64,000 bases of DNA from Channa striata (GCA_033026295.1 CM065187.1:20928388-20992387); one strand, 5' to 3'. Positions 32,707 to 44,578 are shown, counted from the stretch's first letter. A program made the numbers and translations. The notes: generated by a model not told the origin, from the letters alone.

Positions 32707-33295
32707 CACATGTGTCAAACTCAAGGCCCGCGGGCCAGATGTGGCCCACCATGTCGTTTTATGTGGCCCGTGAGAGCTTAAAAGTTTTGAGTCTCTACAA
32801 ATAAATACCAAAAAAAAAATTAAGTGCGTGCTTTTACCAAAAACTACATTTCCCACAATGTCTTTCGACTTCAATAGCCGCGGTAGTGTTTCCACATCTA
32901 TGCCAACGAAGTGAAATTGAGATATAAATAATGATCCCAAAATGTCCAGAAAGAGAAAAGTTGATGCAGAAGGAAGACTTTTTCAAGAAAGATGGGAAAG
33001 GGAATACTTGTTTGTGCTTCAAGGAGAAAGACCGTTATGTCTTTTGTGTTACGAGGCAATATCGGTTGTCAAAGAGTACAATCTGCGTCGACATTTTGAC
33101 GCCAAACACGCAGATAAGTATGCTAAAGCTAGCCTTCAAGAAAAACAACAAATTGCCCAAGAATTAAATTTTATTTAACAATTATTTTACATTACATTCG
33201 ATTACATTTAGTCACATTTATAAGTCACATCTGGCCCTTTGAGGATAGCCATTATGCTGATGTGGCCCTCGGTGAAAATGAGTTTGACACCCCTG
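32707..33295 (+). mobile_element. Internally deleted hAT element retaining a BED zinc finger
   Basis: Ends CACATGTGTCAAACTC and the inverse of CAGGGGTGTCAAACTC form an imperfect inverted repeat. The 8-bp duplication CTCTAAAC is perfect (32699-32706 and 33296-33303). A 78-codon frame at 32942-33178 codes for the N-terminus of an hAT transposase: RKRKVDAEGR, then a C2H2 BED finger (CLLCYEA ... LRRHFDAKH). The catalytic domain is gone. Inserted in L2 sequence. Confidence 0.85.
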
Positions 33296-33530
33296 CTCTA
33301 AACCGTCAAGCTCAACCAAAAGATCTCCTAGTACCATATCATTCTAATAGACCACTTCGCTCTCAGAATGCAGGTCTACTTGTGGTTCCCAGAATGGGAG
33401 GTGGAGCCTTTAGCTGTCAAGCTCCTCTCCTATGGAACCAGCTCCCAGTCCAGATTGAAGAAGCAGACACTCTCTTTACTTTAAAGTCTAGCCTTAAAAT
33501 CTTCCTGTTTGATAAAGCTTATAGTTAGTC

Positions 33531-33735
33531 CTAGGGGTGGCTGTAGCTCACGGATCACAGGTTCAGCGGTTCAATCCCTGGTCCATCCTTCCTACGTGTC
33601 CTTTGCAAGACACTCCAAGTTGCTCCCGGGGGATCAGTTGAGCACCTTGCGTGGCAGCCATTGGCGTATGTGAATGAGAAGCTTCATTGTAAGCTTTATT
33701 TATAAAACCGCTATATAAGTGGGCATTTACCATTT
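33531..33735 (+). repeat. tRNA-derived SINE inside L2
   Basis: A tRNA-like head with ggctgtagctca and a B box ggttcaatccctgg, then the body (tttgcaagacactccaagtt) and a diverged tail. It separates two parts of the L2 3' region that are contiguous in other copies. The tail differs from the SINE at 14169. Confidence 0.7.
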
Positions 33736-34052
33736 AGTTACAGGCTTAGACTGCTGGGGAACCAACCCCTGATGCACTGAACTCTCTGCCCCCCCTCTTC
33801 CCATGTTACTTTCTCTTGCTCTATCCTTTTCTCTTCTCCAGAAGAGTCAAGACAGATGGCCCCTCACCCTGATCCTGCTGGAGGTTTCTTCCTTTAAAGG
33901 GAGTTTTTCCCCTCCACAGTTGCCTATGGCGGCTCGAGGGTGATTTGTTGGGTTTTCTCTACATATTGTTATTGTCTGGACTTTATTATGTAAAGTGCCT
34001 TAAGATTACTTTGTTGTGAATTAGCTCTATATAAATAAAGTTGAATTAAATT

Positions 34053-34726
34053 GATTCATCCTGCTGAAATTCCCACTGACTGCTGGTGTAAAAATATGTT
34101 GCCTTGACATTAGCAAATGTTCTCTGCTACGAGACCCTGAATCTTTTCACAATATTATAGACTGTAGATGGACTGTAGACTTTGTACTAAGAAATACAAT
34201 TTTTGAACCGACTCACAAATCCATTCAAGGCCTGGCACAAAGTGGGGAACCAAAACCCATCTAAGCTTGAAAAGACCTTGGAGGGATCCACGTTTTATAC
34301 TCATAATCTAACCTGTTAACAAATAACCTGATAATTTTTTTATATGCTGATTGGAGTTTCTGGAACATTTTATAAACTTTTTTCGAGTGTGTTGAAGGTA
34401 ACTCCAAATTTGCTTAAATGTTGACATTTTCACATACAGCACAAGGACACACAGGTGTGTACTAAAACAATAGTAAACTTAGTGGAGGTCCTGTTAATAT
34501 GTGTACTGGTGCTCTGCAAATGTAGGAACCTAATGAAACTGAGACACTCTGTTACACGATTTCTTCTTCCACAACAAATCAGTTCTGTTAGTGTCTGTCG
34601 TAAAGAATTCATATTAATTATCTTGAACAGACAGTGTCTTTCTTGATGTCACCGTTTACTACAGTAATCAGTAGTACATATTTCGACCATGTTGAAAAAT
34701 CAACAGAAAAAGGACAACATTTGAGT
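34053..34726. other. Intergenic, nothing recognised
   Basis: AT-rich spacer between the L2 mosaic and the second TGTAAGG-type LTR copy. No coding or repeat features identified. Confidence 0.5.
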
Positions 34727-37510
34727 TATAAGCATTTAGGCGAGTGGTGGAAGACACACATGCAGAGAGGCAGGAGTGTACTTCACTCAGTGTGGAATTT
34801 ATTTACAGTGACACCCAGCAAACAGCAGTTCAAACTGGTTTTTGTGAATAAGTGGAAAAAAATATATAGGTAAGGTAATCTTTATTGATCCCACGACGGG
34901 GAAATTTACATGTTACACAGCTCCCAGAATACAAAGCAACAAGAGTAGTGCACTAACTAATGGAATAAACAAAGTGCAAGAAATGTGTAAAAAAATTAAA
35001 TAAAAGTCAATTTACAAATGTATAATGTTTAAGTACTACAGAATATGTACAATATTTCACGTTCAAGTAGGTTAGACTGTGGAGTTAGAGTCTAAACGCG
35101 GTGGGAATGAAAGACCTGCGGTAGCGCTCTGGCCTACACTGTGGGTGGATCAGTTGGCCACTGAAGGAGCTGCACAGAGCCTCCACTGTCTGGTACAGTG
35201 GGTGACAGGTGTTGTCCATGATGGATGTCAGCTTGGCCAACATCCTCCTCTCACCCACCTCCTCCACAGAGTCCAGTGTTGCACCCCAGGACAGAGCTGG
35301 CTCTCCTGACCAGCTTGTTCAGTCTGTTCCTGTCCTGGTCGGTGCTGCCTGAACCCCAGCAGACCACAGCGTAGTGCAGAGCTGAAGCCACAACAGAGTC
35401 ATACAATGTCCTTAACATGGGCCCGCACATGCCGAAGAACCTCAGACTCCTGGAGGCGTGATTGGAGGTGACTTTGACCCTTCTTGTACAAGGCATCAGT
35501 GTTGTCAGTCCAGTCCAGTTTGTGGTTGAGGTGAATACCCAGGTACTTGAAGCTATCCTTCCTCTCAATGTCCAAGCCCTGGATGTTCCCCGGTGTGAAT
35601 GGTAGTGCCCTTCTCCGTAAGTCAATCACCATCTTCTTCGTCTGAGTCATCAGAGAATTTCTGGAGATGACAACTGCTAGTGTTGTAGGTGAAGTCCGAG
35701 GTGTACAGAGTGAAGAGGAAGGGTGAGAGTACCGTACCCTGAGGAGCCCCCGTGCTGCACACCACCACCTCAGACACACAGTTCCGCAGTTAGTGAGGTA
35801 ATCCATTGTCCATGCAGTGAGTTCCCTATCCACTCCTGCCCCTTCCAGCTTCCCTCGCAGTAGTGCCGGCTGAATGGTATTAAAAGTGCTGGAGAGTCAA
35901 AAAACATGACCCTCACAGCGGTTCCGGCAGCTTCCAGGTGAGTCCGTGCCCAGTGCAGCAGGTGGATGACAGAATCTTCCACCCCAATGTTTGGCCTGTA
36001 GGCAAACTGCAGAGGGTCTCGTACTGTGCCCACCATGGTGCGAAGGTGCCTGAGGATGGTCTTCATCAGGTGGGAGGTCAAGGCTACAGGTCTGTAGTTG
36101 TTTGGCTCCTTCGCGTGAGTTACTTTGGGAAGTGCAACCATACACGAAGTCTTCCACTAAACAGGGACCCTCTCCAGATGGGGGGCTCTTTGAGGGAGTG
36201 CGGCTGGAGTCAAATCTGGTGGTCTTCAGGCCCCTCCACACATCTCGTATGTTATTATTGTCCAACTGCCCATCCAGCTTCTTCTTGTATCTGTCCTTGG
36301 ACTGTCTGATCTTGTACTTGAGTTCACGCTGAACTTTTTTCTGCTCCTCTGTGTCCCCTGTAATAAAAGCCCTCCTCTTCTTATTAGTAGGGCTTTAAGT
36401 TCAGGAGTCACCCAGGGTTTTATGTTTGCAAAACACCGCACCCTCCTGGTCGGCCCACTGTTCTCTACACAGAAATTGATGTAGTCTGTGATGCAGTGGG
36501 TCAGGCTGTGATGTCTGACCCACTGCATGTCGACCCAGTGATGTCGTCTCCGTGAGAGCTGCAGAGTGTGTCCCAGTTTGTGGTCTTGAAACAGTCTATC
36601 AGTCTCTCATAGGCCTCAGCAGTCCACAGTTTCACAGTCACCAGATTGTGATCAGAGCGACCAAGTGGGGGGAGAGGGCTGGTGGTGTATGCGTCCTTTA
36701 CAGTAGCATTCAATAAGTCCAGCGTCTTGTTGTCCCTGGTGCGGTACTTCACGTTCTGGGTGAATGTTGGGAGAGTGGAGGAGAGTGAGGCGTGATTAAA
36801 GTCCCTGCTGATGAGGAGCAGAGCCTGCGGGTGTTGCATCTGCAGACGAGTTACTGCGCCGTGCAGCAGCTCACATGCAGCGGCTGCGTCGGTGGAGGGA
36901 GGGATGTACACAATAACGTGTGAAAACTCCCTCGGGAGTATATATAAAAATAAAACAAAACAAACCTCAAACTGGACAAAATAAAATTATAAAAATGAAA
37001 ACTGAACAAACGAAAACCTATGCTAGGGCCACTGCTAATGACCAACTAGCAGCAGCTCCCCATCTGAACTGCAGTGAACAAAGTTCCTCCAGAAGCTTCT
37101 ACTTCAGGCCTTATATACCTGAAGCCCCTCCTATAAAGACAAACCAATACTGATTACCACAATCAATTACAACCAATTAAGACACACTATAAGTTCTCTT
37201 CTATAGCAGTAATATAAATGTCTTACATATGTTATTCTATTTTACCCCACATAGGACGGTTAACATGAAATGTTAGCAAGGTTACTTTTAAGACAGTTTC
37301 CTCACTCAGTCATAAAACTCCCCTCTACTTCCTACCAGGATGGTACAACCCAGCTCTCCCCTGCTATAAAGACCTTTCAGACATCCCATTTACTTTTTGA
37401 TAGTGTGAACCGAGACCTATTCACAGATGGAGTGGAGCACACAAAACATTGGGTATCACAGTGACATTGCATTTTAAATGATGTAATAACAGTGTGCATT
37501 GTCTATAAAA
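34727..37510 (+). mobile_element. Second copy of the TGTAAGG-type LTR, split by a LINE
   Basis: 34727-34868 and 36939-37510 match the solo LTR at 32095 (agtggtggaagacacacacg start, then cctgaagcccctcctat, ending gtgcattgtctata). The copy is interrupted by a LINE at 34869-36938. It carries about 230 bp near 37250-37480 that the first copy lacks, and loses its last segment where an L2 begins at about 37511. Confidence 0.7.
34869..36938 (-). mobile_element. Rex1/CR1-type LINE, 5'-truncated, inserted in the LTR copy
   Basis: Minus-strand LINE with its 3' end at 34869 (tttattgatccc block on the plus strand). Broken frames: endonuclease end (36501-36911: YIPPSTDAAAACELLHG, DFNHASLSSTLPTF, LPPLGRSDHNLV), RT start (35770-36141: NNYRPVALTSHLMK, DPLQFAYRP) and RT end (35399-35833: SFKYLGIHL). 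The insertion duplicated about 7 bp of TA-rich target (34862-34868 and 36939-36946). Multiple frameshifts; dead. The clade name is tentative. Confidence 0.75.
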
Positions 37511-38407
37511 CTCAATTAAATTCAAGTTTATTTATATAGCGCCAATTTACAACAGTCATCTCAAGGCACTTTACATTATAAAGAGAAGACCATACAAACA
37601 TTAAGCAAAAACCCCACAAATCCCCCTTGAGCAAGCCAAAGGCAATAGTGGAGGAAAAACTCCCTTTAACGGAAGAAACCTTCAGCAGAACCAGGCTCAG
37701 GGTGGGCGACCATCTGCCTTGACCGGTTGGGGTGAGTGGAGAGTGGAGAGAGAAAAAAAAATAGCAATGAATTTAACAGCAAAACATTTGGCAGGTTGGT
37801 AGGACCAGTAGCTGCGCACTGGAAGACACAGCTCCAAATTCAGGAACACCTGAAGACAGGGATAGAAAGAGGGAGACAGACAGAGAGAGAGAAGCACAAC
37901 TACGGGAGAAAGAAAACACAGAGTTAATGTCGTACAGTGGTAACATATAAATGCGGGGTGAGAGGAGAGAGGGAGGAGAATAGGAAAGTGGCTCAGTGCA
38001 TCGGGTCCCCCAGCAGTCTAAGCCTATAGCAGCATGACTACTAACTAACTATAAGCTTTATCAAAGAGGAAGGTTTTGAGCCTAGTCTTAAAAGTAGAGA
38101 GGGTGTCTGCTTCCCAAATCTGGACTGGGAGCTGGCTCCACAAGAGAGGAGCTTGATAGCTGCCTCCCATTCTACTTTTGGAAATTCTGGGAACCACAAG
38201 TAGGCCTGCATTCTGAGACCGAAGTGGCCTATTAGGATAATATGGTACAAGGAGATCTTTTAGGTATGATGGAGCTTGACCGTTTAGAGCTTTATAGGTC
38301 AGAAGAAGGGTTTTAAATTTTATTCTACATTTAAGGTGAAGCCAATGGAGAGAAGGTAGAGAACGTGAAATATGATTACCAATCTACTACTCTTTCGGCT
38401 TTTCCCA

Positions 38408-40849
38408 TTAGGGGTCGCCACAGCGAATCATCCTTTTCCACTTTACTCTATCCTGGGCATCTTCCACTCTGACACCAGCTAACCTCATGTCCTCTATTAG
38501 AACATCCATATATCTCCTCCTTGGTCGTCCTCTCGCCCTCTTGCCTGGCAGCTCCATCTCCAACATCCTTCTACCAATATATTCACTATCCCTCCTCTGC
38601 ACATGTCCAAACCATCTCAATCTGGCCTCTCTGACTTTGTTGCTAACACAGGCAACGTGTGCTGTCCCTCTGATGAACTCGTTCCTAATTCTGTCCAACC
38701 TTGTCACTCCTAAGGAGAACCTCAACATCTTCATCTCTGCTGCTTCCATCTCTGCCTCTTGTCTCTTTCTCACTGCTACTGTCTCTAACCCATAGAGCAG
38801 AGCTGGTCTCACCACTGTCCTGTACACCTTTCCTTTGAGTCTTGCTGACACTCTTCTGTCACACAACACTCCTGACATTTTCCTCCACCCATTCCAACCT
38901 GCCTGCACTCGCCTCTTCACCTCTTTTCCACACTCCCCATCAGACTGAACTGTTGACCCCAAGTACTTAAACTCCTGCACCTTCTTCACCTCAGCCCCCT
39001 GTAACCTCACACTTCTACCTGGATCCCTCTCGTTTACACACATGTATTCTGTCTTACTACGACTGACTTTCATACCTCTTCTTTCCAGAGCAAACCTCCA
39101 CCTCTCCAGCTGTTCCTCCACCTGCTCTCTACTCTCACTGCAAATCACAGTGTCATCTGCAAACAACATTGTCCAGGGAGATTCCTGTCTGACCTCATCT
39201 GTCAACCTGTCCATCAGCATAGCAAACAAGAAGGGACTCAAAGCCGATCCTTGGTGTAGTCCCACCTCCACCTTGAACTCCTCTGTCTGACCTACGGCAC
39301 ATCTCACCAGCGTCATGCTTCTCTCATACATGTCCTGAACTACTCTGACGTACTTCTCTGCCACTCCCGACAACCTCATACAGTACCACAGCTCCTCCCT
39401 CGGCACCCTGTCATAGGCCTTCTCTAAATCCACAAAGACACAATGCAGCTCCTTCTGACCATCTCTGTTCTTTTCCATCAACAATCTCAAAGCGAAAATG
39501 GCGTCAGTGGTGCTCTTACGGGGCATGAAACCATACTGCTGCTCACAAATCTCCACCTCCTTCCTAAGCCTGGCCTCCACTACTCTTTCCCACAGCTTCA
39601 TTGTGTGGCTCATCAGCTTTATCCCTCTGTAGTTGCTACAGTTCTGCGTGTCACCCTTGTTCTTAAAGATCGGCACCAGAACGCTTCTCCTCCATTCCTC
39701 AGGCATCTTCTCACTCTCTAAAATCCTGTTAAACAGACCTGTCAAAAACTTCACTGCTGTCTCTCCTAGACACTTCCACACCTCATCCTTTCTAATCTCT
39801 CCTATTTCCTGCTCCACAACATCCACATCTTCCTCCCTTCTTTCCCTGTCATTTTCCACATTCATCAGCTCCTCAAAATACTCCTTCCATCTTCTCTGCA
39901 CACTCTCCTGGGTTGTTAGCACCTTTCCATCTCTGTCTTTAATCACCCTTATCTGTTGCACATCTTTCCCATCTCTATCTCTCTGTCTGGCTATCCTGTA
40001 CAAGTCCTTCTCTCCTTCCTTCATGTCTAACCTGTCATACAGCTCATCGTAAGCCTTCTGTTTGGCCTTTGCCACCTCCCTCTTCACTCTGCGCTGCACT
40101 TCCTTGTACTCCTGTCTACTTTCCTCAGTCCTTTCTACATCCCACTTCCTTTTAGCTAACATCTTCCTCTGGATGCAGTCCTGTACTTCCTCATTCCACC
40201 ACCAAGTGTCTTTATCATCTTTCCTCTTACCAGATGACACACCAAGCACCTTCCTACCTGTTTCCCTGATTACCTCTGCTGTAGTTTCCCAATCATCTGG
40301 AAGCTCTTCCTGACCACAAAAAGCCTGTCTCAGCTTCTGCCTGAATTCCTCACAAGTTTCTTCATTCTTTAGCTTCCACCACTTGGTCTTCTTTTCTGAC
40401 TTTCCTCTCTTCTTCTTCCTGACCACCAGAGTCATCTTACACACCACCATGCAGTGCTGTCTGGCTACACTCTCTCCTACCACCACTTTACAGTCACTAA
40501 CCTCTCTCAAATGACCTCGTCTACATAGGATGTAGTCCACCTGTGTACTCCTACCTCCACTCTTGTATGTCACTCTATGTTCCTCTCTCTTCTGGAAGTA
40601 AGTGTTAACTACAGCCATTTCCATCCTCTTAGCAAAGTCCACTACCATCTGTCCTTCTGGATTCCTGTCCTTTACACCAAACCTGCCCATTACCTCCTCA
40701 TCACCTCTGTTCCCCTCACCAACATGCCCATTGAAGTCTGCTCCAACAACTACTCTCTCTCCTCTGGGGATACTCTCTACAACCTCATCAAACTCACTCC
40801 AGAATCTCTCTTTCTCTTCTAACTCAGCCAACTTGTGGAGCATACCCAC
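38408..40849 (-). pseudogene. RTE LINE polyprotein, endonuclease C-half and reverse transcriptase (copy B)
   Basis: An 813-codon frame. It starts near GADFNGHVGEGNRGDEEV of the apurinic endonuclease (with GGRSTQVDYILCRRGHL), then a basic linker, then the RT: NYRGIKLMSHTMKLWERVV, QYGFMPRKSTTDAIFALRLL, FVDLEKAYDRVPREELW, GLHQGSALSPFLFAMLMDRL, the catalytic box LFADDTVICSE, a thumb region SFKYLGS-type (EFKYLGSTVQSDGECGKEV) and a tail ending KRMIRCGDP. It is separated from its N-terminal part only by a 2-bp deletion near 40835 relative to copy C. RTE proteins of this type are easily misnamed craniofacial development protein 2. Confidence 0.9.
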
Positions 40850-41440
40850 TGACTATGTTCACCATCACACCTTCGATTTCTAGCTTTAGGCTCATCACCC
40901 TGTCTGAGACTCTTTTCACCTCTAGAACATTGTTCACAAACTCCCCCTTCAGGATCACTCCTACTCCGTTTCTCTTCCTATCCACACCATGGAAGAACAG
41001 TTTGTATCCTCCTCCAATACTACGTGCTTTGCTGCCTTTCCACCTCGTCTCTTGCACACACAGTACATCTACCTTCCTTCTCTCCATCATGTCTGCCAGC
41101 TCTCTACCTTTCCCTGTCATTGTGCCAACGTTAAGAGTCCCTACTCTCAAATCTAAGCTCCTGCCTTTCCCCTTCTCTCTCTGACCACGCACCCTTCTGC
41201 CTCCTCTTCTTCCACCAACAGTAGTCCAATTTCCACCGGCACCCTTTAGGTTAACAGCACCGGTGGCGGTCGTTGTTAACCCGGGCCTCGACCGATCCGG
41301 TATGAAAGTGGTATGGATGACTCGCATGGTTGTACTTGGCAAAATTTTACGCCAGATGCCCTTCCTGACGCAACCCTCTCTATTTATCCGGGCTTGGGAC
41401 CGCACAGAAGTTACTGGCTTGCAACCCCTGTGGCTAGATT
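40824..41440 (-). pseudogene. RTE LINE endonuclease N-terminal part (copy B)
   Basis: In the frame that overlaps the next by 26 bp. Readable endonuclease motifs include LDLRVGTLNVGTMTGKGREL, VDVLCVQETRWKG (catalytic Glu block) and GVGVILKGEFVNNV, ending at YAPQVG. Upstream of about 41440 the open frame continues into unrelated L2 sequence, which is not part of the protein. Confidence 0.85.
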
Positions 41441-43035
41441 GTGAAATATGATTACCAATGCCAGTCAATAATCTTGCTGCAGCATTTTGGATTAATTGAA
41501 GGTTTTTTAGAGAGTTACTAGGGCAGCCTGACCGTAGAGAATTACAGTAGTCCAATCTAGAAGTAAGAAATACATGGACTAGTTTTTCAGCACCGCTTTG
41601 AGACACAGGATCCTCCTAATTTTGGCAATGTTCTGTAGGTAGAAGAAGGCTGTTACGGAGATATGTTTTGTGTGTGAGGTAAATGACAAATCCTGGTCAG
41701 AAATGACTCAGAGATTCCTTGGAGCCAGAGTTATGTCATCTAAAGTAACGATATGGTTGGACAACATGTTTCATCTGTCACTCAGTTTTATCTGAGTTTA
41801 GAAGAAGGAGATTATACATCATCCAATACCTTATGTATTTTAGAAATGCTTGTCGTTTGATTAATTGATTAATTTGATTAAACCAGGTGAAACAAATTTT
41901 TCATCTCATGAAACATTTGGAGATTGGATATTGGTCTGTTTTTAGCTCAAACACCTGGATCAAGACAATATTTTTTTTGTAGGGGTTTGATTACAGCTAC
42001 CTTATAGGCCTTTGGTACACATACTGTTACTAAAGATAGGTTATTGATATGTAATACACAAGTGTCTGATAAGGGTAGAGCATCTTTGAGCAGTTTAACT
42101 GGAATAGCGTCTAGCAGACATCTTCTTGGTTTTGATGACATAATAGCTGATAACTTTGATAACTTTGCAAGATCTATGGGTTTTTACCCATAGCAGCAGT
42201 CTAAATGGGATTTAAGCCTTACTGAAGAATTCTTCTAATTCTGTTGTATTTGTGGGGAGGGTCTCGTGAATTTTCTCTCTAACAGGTATAATTTTATTTT
42301 CTCTTTCAGAGGGGTAACAGTATCGAGTATTGAACGTAACGATGCTGCATAATTATCAGTCAGGTAATCAACTTGTACAGGAGTACAGTTAATGAGGCTA
42401 ATCTCAGTTATATTGGCCCATGTTGTATCAAGTAATCCATCAAGTAAATGATGAAGGAATCATTTCCTTAAGTTTGTACAGTGTTTTCAGTTAAGCACCT
42501 ACTGAAGTGGAACTTTTCTCTAACTGCTGTATAATCCATCAGAGTAAATTCAAATTTTTTAAGAAAATGGTCAGAGAAAACAGACTTATGAGGAAATACT
42601 GTTAAATTATCAGTTTCAATGTTGTATGTAAGGACAAGGTCTAGAGTGTGACTAAAACAATAAGTGGGTTTATTTACATTTTGAGAGAAACCAGTTGAAT
42701 CTAATAATGAAGTTTATGCCATGTTGAGGGAGTTACTGTCAGCATCTACATGAATGTTAAAGTCGCCACTATAATGACTTTATCTGCGCTAAGCAAGTTG
42801 GCAAGAAAATCTGAGAATTCAGTCAAAAATTCAGAACAAGGGACTGGAGGAAATAGAATTGGATTTTGAGTTTTCCAAACTGGGTGTGAAAGGCTCAGAG
42901 TAAGACTCTCAAATGAGTTAAAACTATGTTTAGGTCTAGGGTTTATTGGTAGGCTTAAGTGATAGATTGCTGCTACTCCTCCACCTTGGCCTGAGCTTCT
43001 AGGAACATGATAATTAACATGACTTGGGGGGTCGA

Positions 43036-43660
43036 CTCATTGAAATGTGGCCTGGTGAAAGATAATCGAAGCGTGAAGCGTAGAAGTGTGAGGTTACAGG
43101 GGGCTGAGGTGAAGGAGGTGCAGGAGTTTAAGTACTTGGGGTCAACAGTTCAGTGTGATGGGAGTGTTGTGTGACAGAAGAGTGTCCGCAAGACTCAAAG
43201 GAAAGGTGTACAGGACAGTGGTGAGACTAGCTCTATGGGTTAGAGACAGTAGCAGTGAGATAGAGACAGGAGGCAGAGATGTAAGCAGCAGAGATGAAGA
43301 TGTTGAGGTTCTCCTTAGGAGTGACAAGGTTGGATAGACTAAGGAACGACCTCATCAGAGGGACAGTGCATGTTGCCTGTGTTAGCAACACAGTCAGAGA
43401 GGCCAGACTGAGATGGTTTGGACATGTGCAGAGGAGGTATAGTGAATATATTGGTAGAAGGATGTTGGAGATGGAGCTGCCAGGCGAGAGGACGACCAAA
43501 GAGGAGATATATCGAAGTTTTAACAGAGGACAAGAGGTTAGCTGGTGTCAGAGAGGAAGATACCCAGGATAGGGTGAAGTGGAAACGGATGATTCGCTGT
43601 GGCGACCCCTGATGGGAAAAGCCGAAAGAGTAGTAGTAGTAGTAGATATATTGTCCTTGA
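43036..43660 (-). repeat. Remnant 3' LTR of the Gypsy element, middle replaced
   Basis: 43039-43062 matches the first 22 bases of the LTR at 57122 (tgtggcctggtgaaa), and 43649-43660 matches its last 12 (gatatattgtcc). The about 390 bp between these ends in the other LTR are absent here and replaced by the RTE fragment. Confidence 0.65.
43083..43645 (+). mobile_element. RTE-type LINE fragment, copy D
   Basis: Only the RT C-terminal tail and 3' end: from the block matching VRLQGAEV..VQEFKYLGS to CGDP, the gggaaaagccgaaagagtag end and an (AGT)n tail. A deletion of about 70 bp removes the CGKEVKRRV segment. The 5' junction has a small iterated gaagcgt motif. Confidence 0.85.
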
Positions 43661-43795
43661 GTCGCACTTTCAGCACATATACCTCGACAAAACAGTCAAC
43701 ATTTTACGGAGAACTCAGCGTTTTTTAGCGTTGCAGTATCAATCCCGACTTCCTGCTTTCCTGCCCACTCCAGGTGTTCCCAGCATCCCTTGTGC

Positions 43796-44578
43796 TCACC
43801 AGGTTACCCCCAAAAGGTCTACGCCATCTGGTGGCAAACCCCGCAACTGCACTGCTATTTTCACCTGGCTACATAGACCTATAATAAGGTCTATAGGCTG
43901 CACAACCTCACTGTTCTGATCCGGGACTTCATCATTCTTTCTCTCTTTCCCCTGTCCTTGATTTTGGTATGTGGTCTCCTCCAAAACCACATACTCTCGA
44001 TCAGAATCTGGGAGCTCTACTGCTACCTCTGTAGAAGGGGGTGTTGTAGGAACAGTAGGAACAATACTTCTCACTTTCCTGGGTGCTGGAATAGGGCTGA
44101 CACAAGGTCTCAGGTTGGCTCTGTGTACCCTCTTTGTTGGACCACCCTCCACTGGTTCCACCATGTGTGTGCTGCCCTGAACCTCAACAACACTGTACAC
44201 AGTAGGACTCCAAACATCTTTAATTTTGTTTCGGCCTTGAGGCCAGTGGCGTAGGTAAACTAGCTGACCTACAGGGGGACAGTGTACCTTGCCCTGTTCA
44301 CTCTTGAGTCTCTCTGCAGCTTTCTGTTCAGTATACTGCCTTGCTCTGCTGTGTGCCTCTTTTAAACGCTCCTGATGGATTACTAGCCAGTCCTGTTTTC
44401 TATCCAACACCTGTTCCTGACCTAGTAAAGCATCTACCGGGAGGTGTTGGTGTACCCCAAACATGAGGTAGTATGGTGAATGTCCTGTTGTAGCATGGGG
44501 TGTTACATTATATGCACAGACAAGCTCTGGCAAATACTCAGGCCAACAGCGTTTTTTTTCTGATGGCAGTGTCTGCAA
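43796..44578 (-). pseudogene. Gypsy integrase C-terminal part
   Basis: A 260-codon frame with the end of the integrase core (LPELVCAYNVTPHATTGHSP, YYLMFGVHQHLP), a basic linker and the C-terminal domain (VGQLVYLRHWPQGRNKIKDV, YSVVEVQGSTHMV, VHRANLRPC). The catalytic Asp residues and most of the zinc-binding domain lie in a part that has been deleted. Confidence 0.85.

Larger units (their letters stand above)
31622..34052 (+). mobile_element. L2-type LINE mosaic, interrupted by an LTR, an hAT derivative and a SINE
   Basis: L2 pieces in order are 31622-32094 (RT palm region with an internal deletion near 32060), 32679-32706, 33296-33530 (LVPYHSNRPLRSQNAGLLVV segment) and about 33736-34052 (3' UTR to tataaataaagttgaatt). 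They join without gaps when the three inserts are removed, as judged against the intact L2 frame at 46550-48601. All coding capacity is lost. Confidence 0.85.
38384..41440 (-). mobile_element. Near full-length RTE-type LINE, copy B, with 19-bp target duplication
   Basis: 3057 bp from a short (TAG)n-type 3' end to the 5' block shared with copies A and C. It is flanked by a 19-bp direct repeat of L2 sequence (38365-38383 and 41441-41459; starts gtgaaatatgattacc). It carries almost the whole polyprotein in two overlapping frames. This is the best-preserved retrotransposon in the window. Confidence 0.93.
37511..43035 (-). mobile_element. L2-type LINE, internally deleted, interrupted by an RTE copy
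   Basis: Parts 37511-38383 (3' UTR and C-terminus) and 41441-43035 (RT remnants, then endonuclease) belong to one minus-strand L2, split by the RTE at 38384-41440. A large part of the RT domain is missing around 41850-41930. The endonuclease end is readable in inverse up to the segment matching 61645 of the right-hand L2, where it stops at the LTR remnant at 43036. Confidence 0.8.

Noticed and set aside
35079..35309. Plus-strand frames opposite the Rex1/CR1-type LINE (also 35938-36309)
   Set aside because: They are antisense to a recognisable LINE reverse transcriptase.
39633..40052. Long Ser/Leu-rich open frames on the strand opposite the RTE copies (also near 24195-24437, 24431-24781, 54305-54925, 52405-52860)
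   Set aside because: They are mirror frames of the purine-rich RTE coding strand and recur at the same place in each copy, with no family features.
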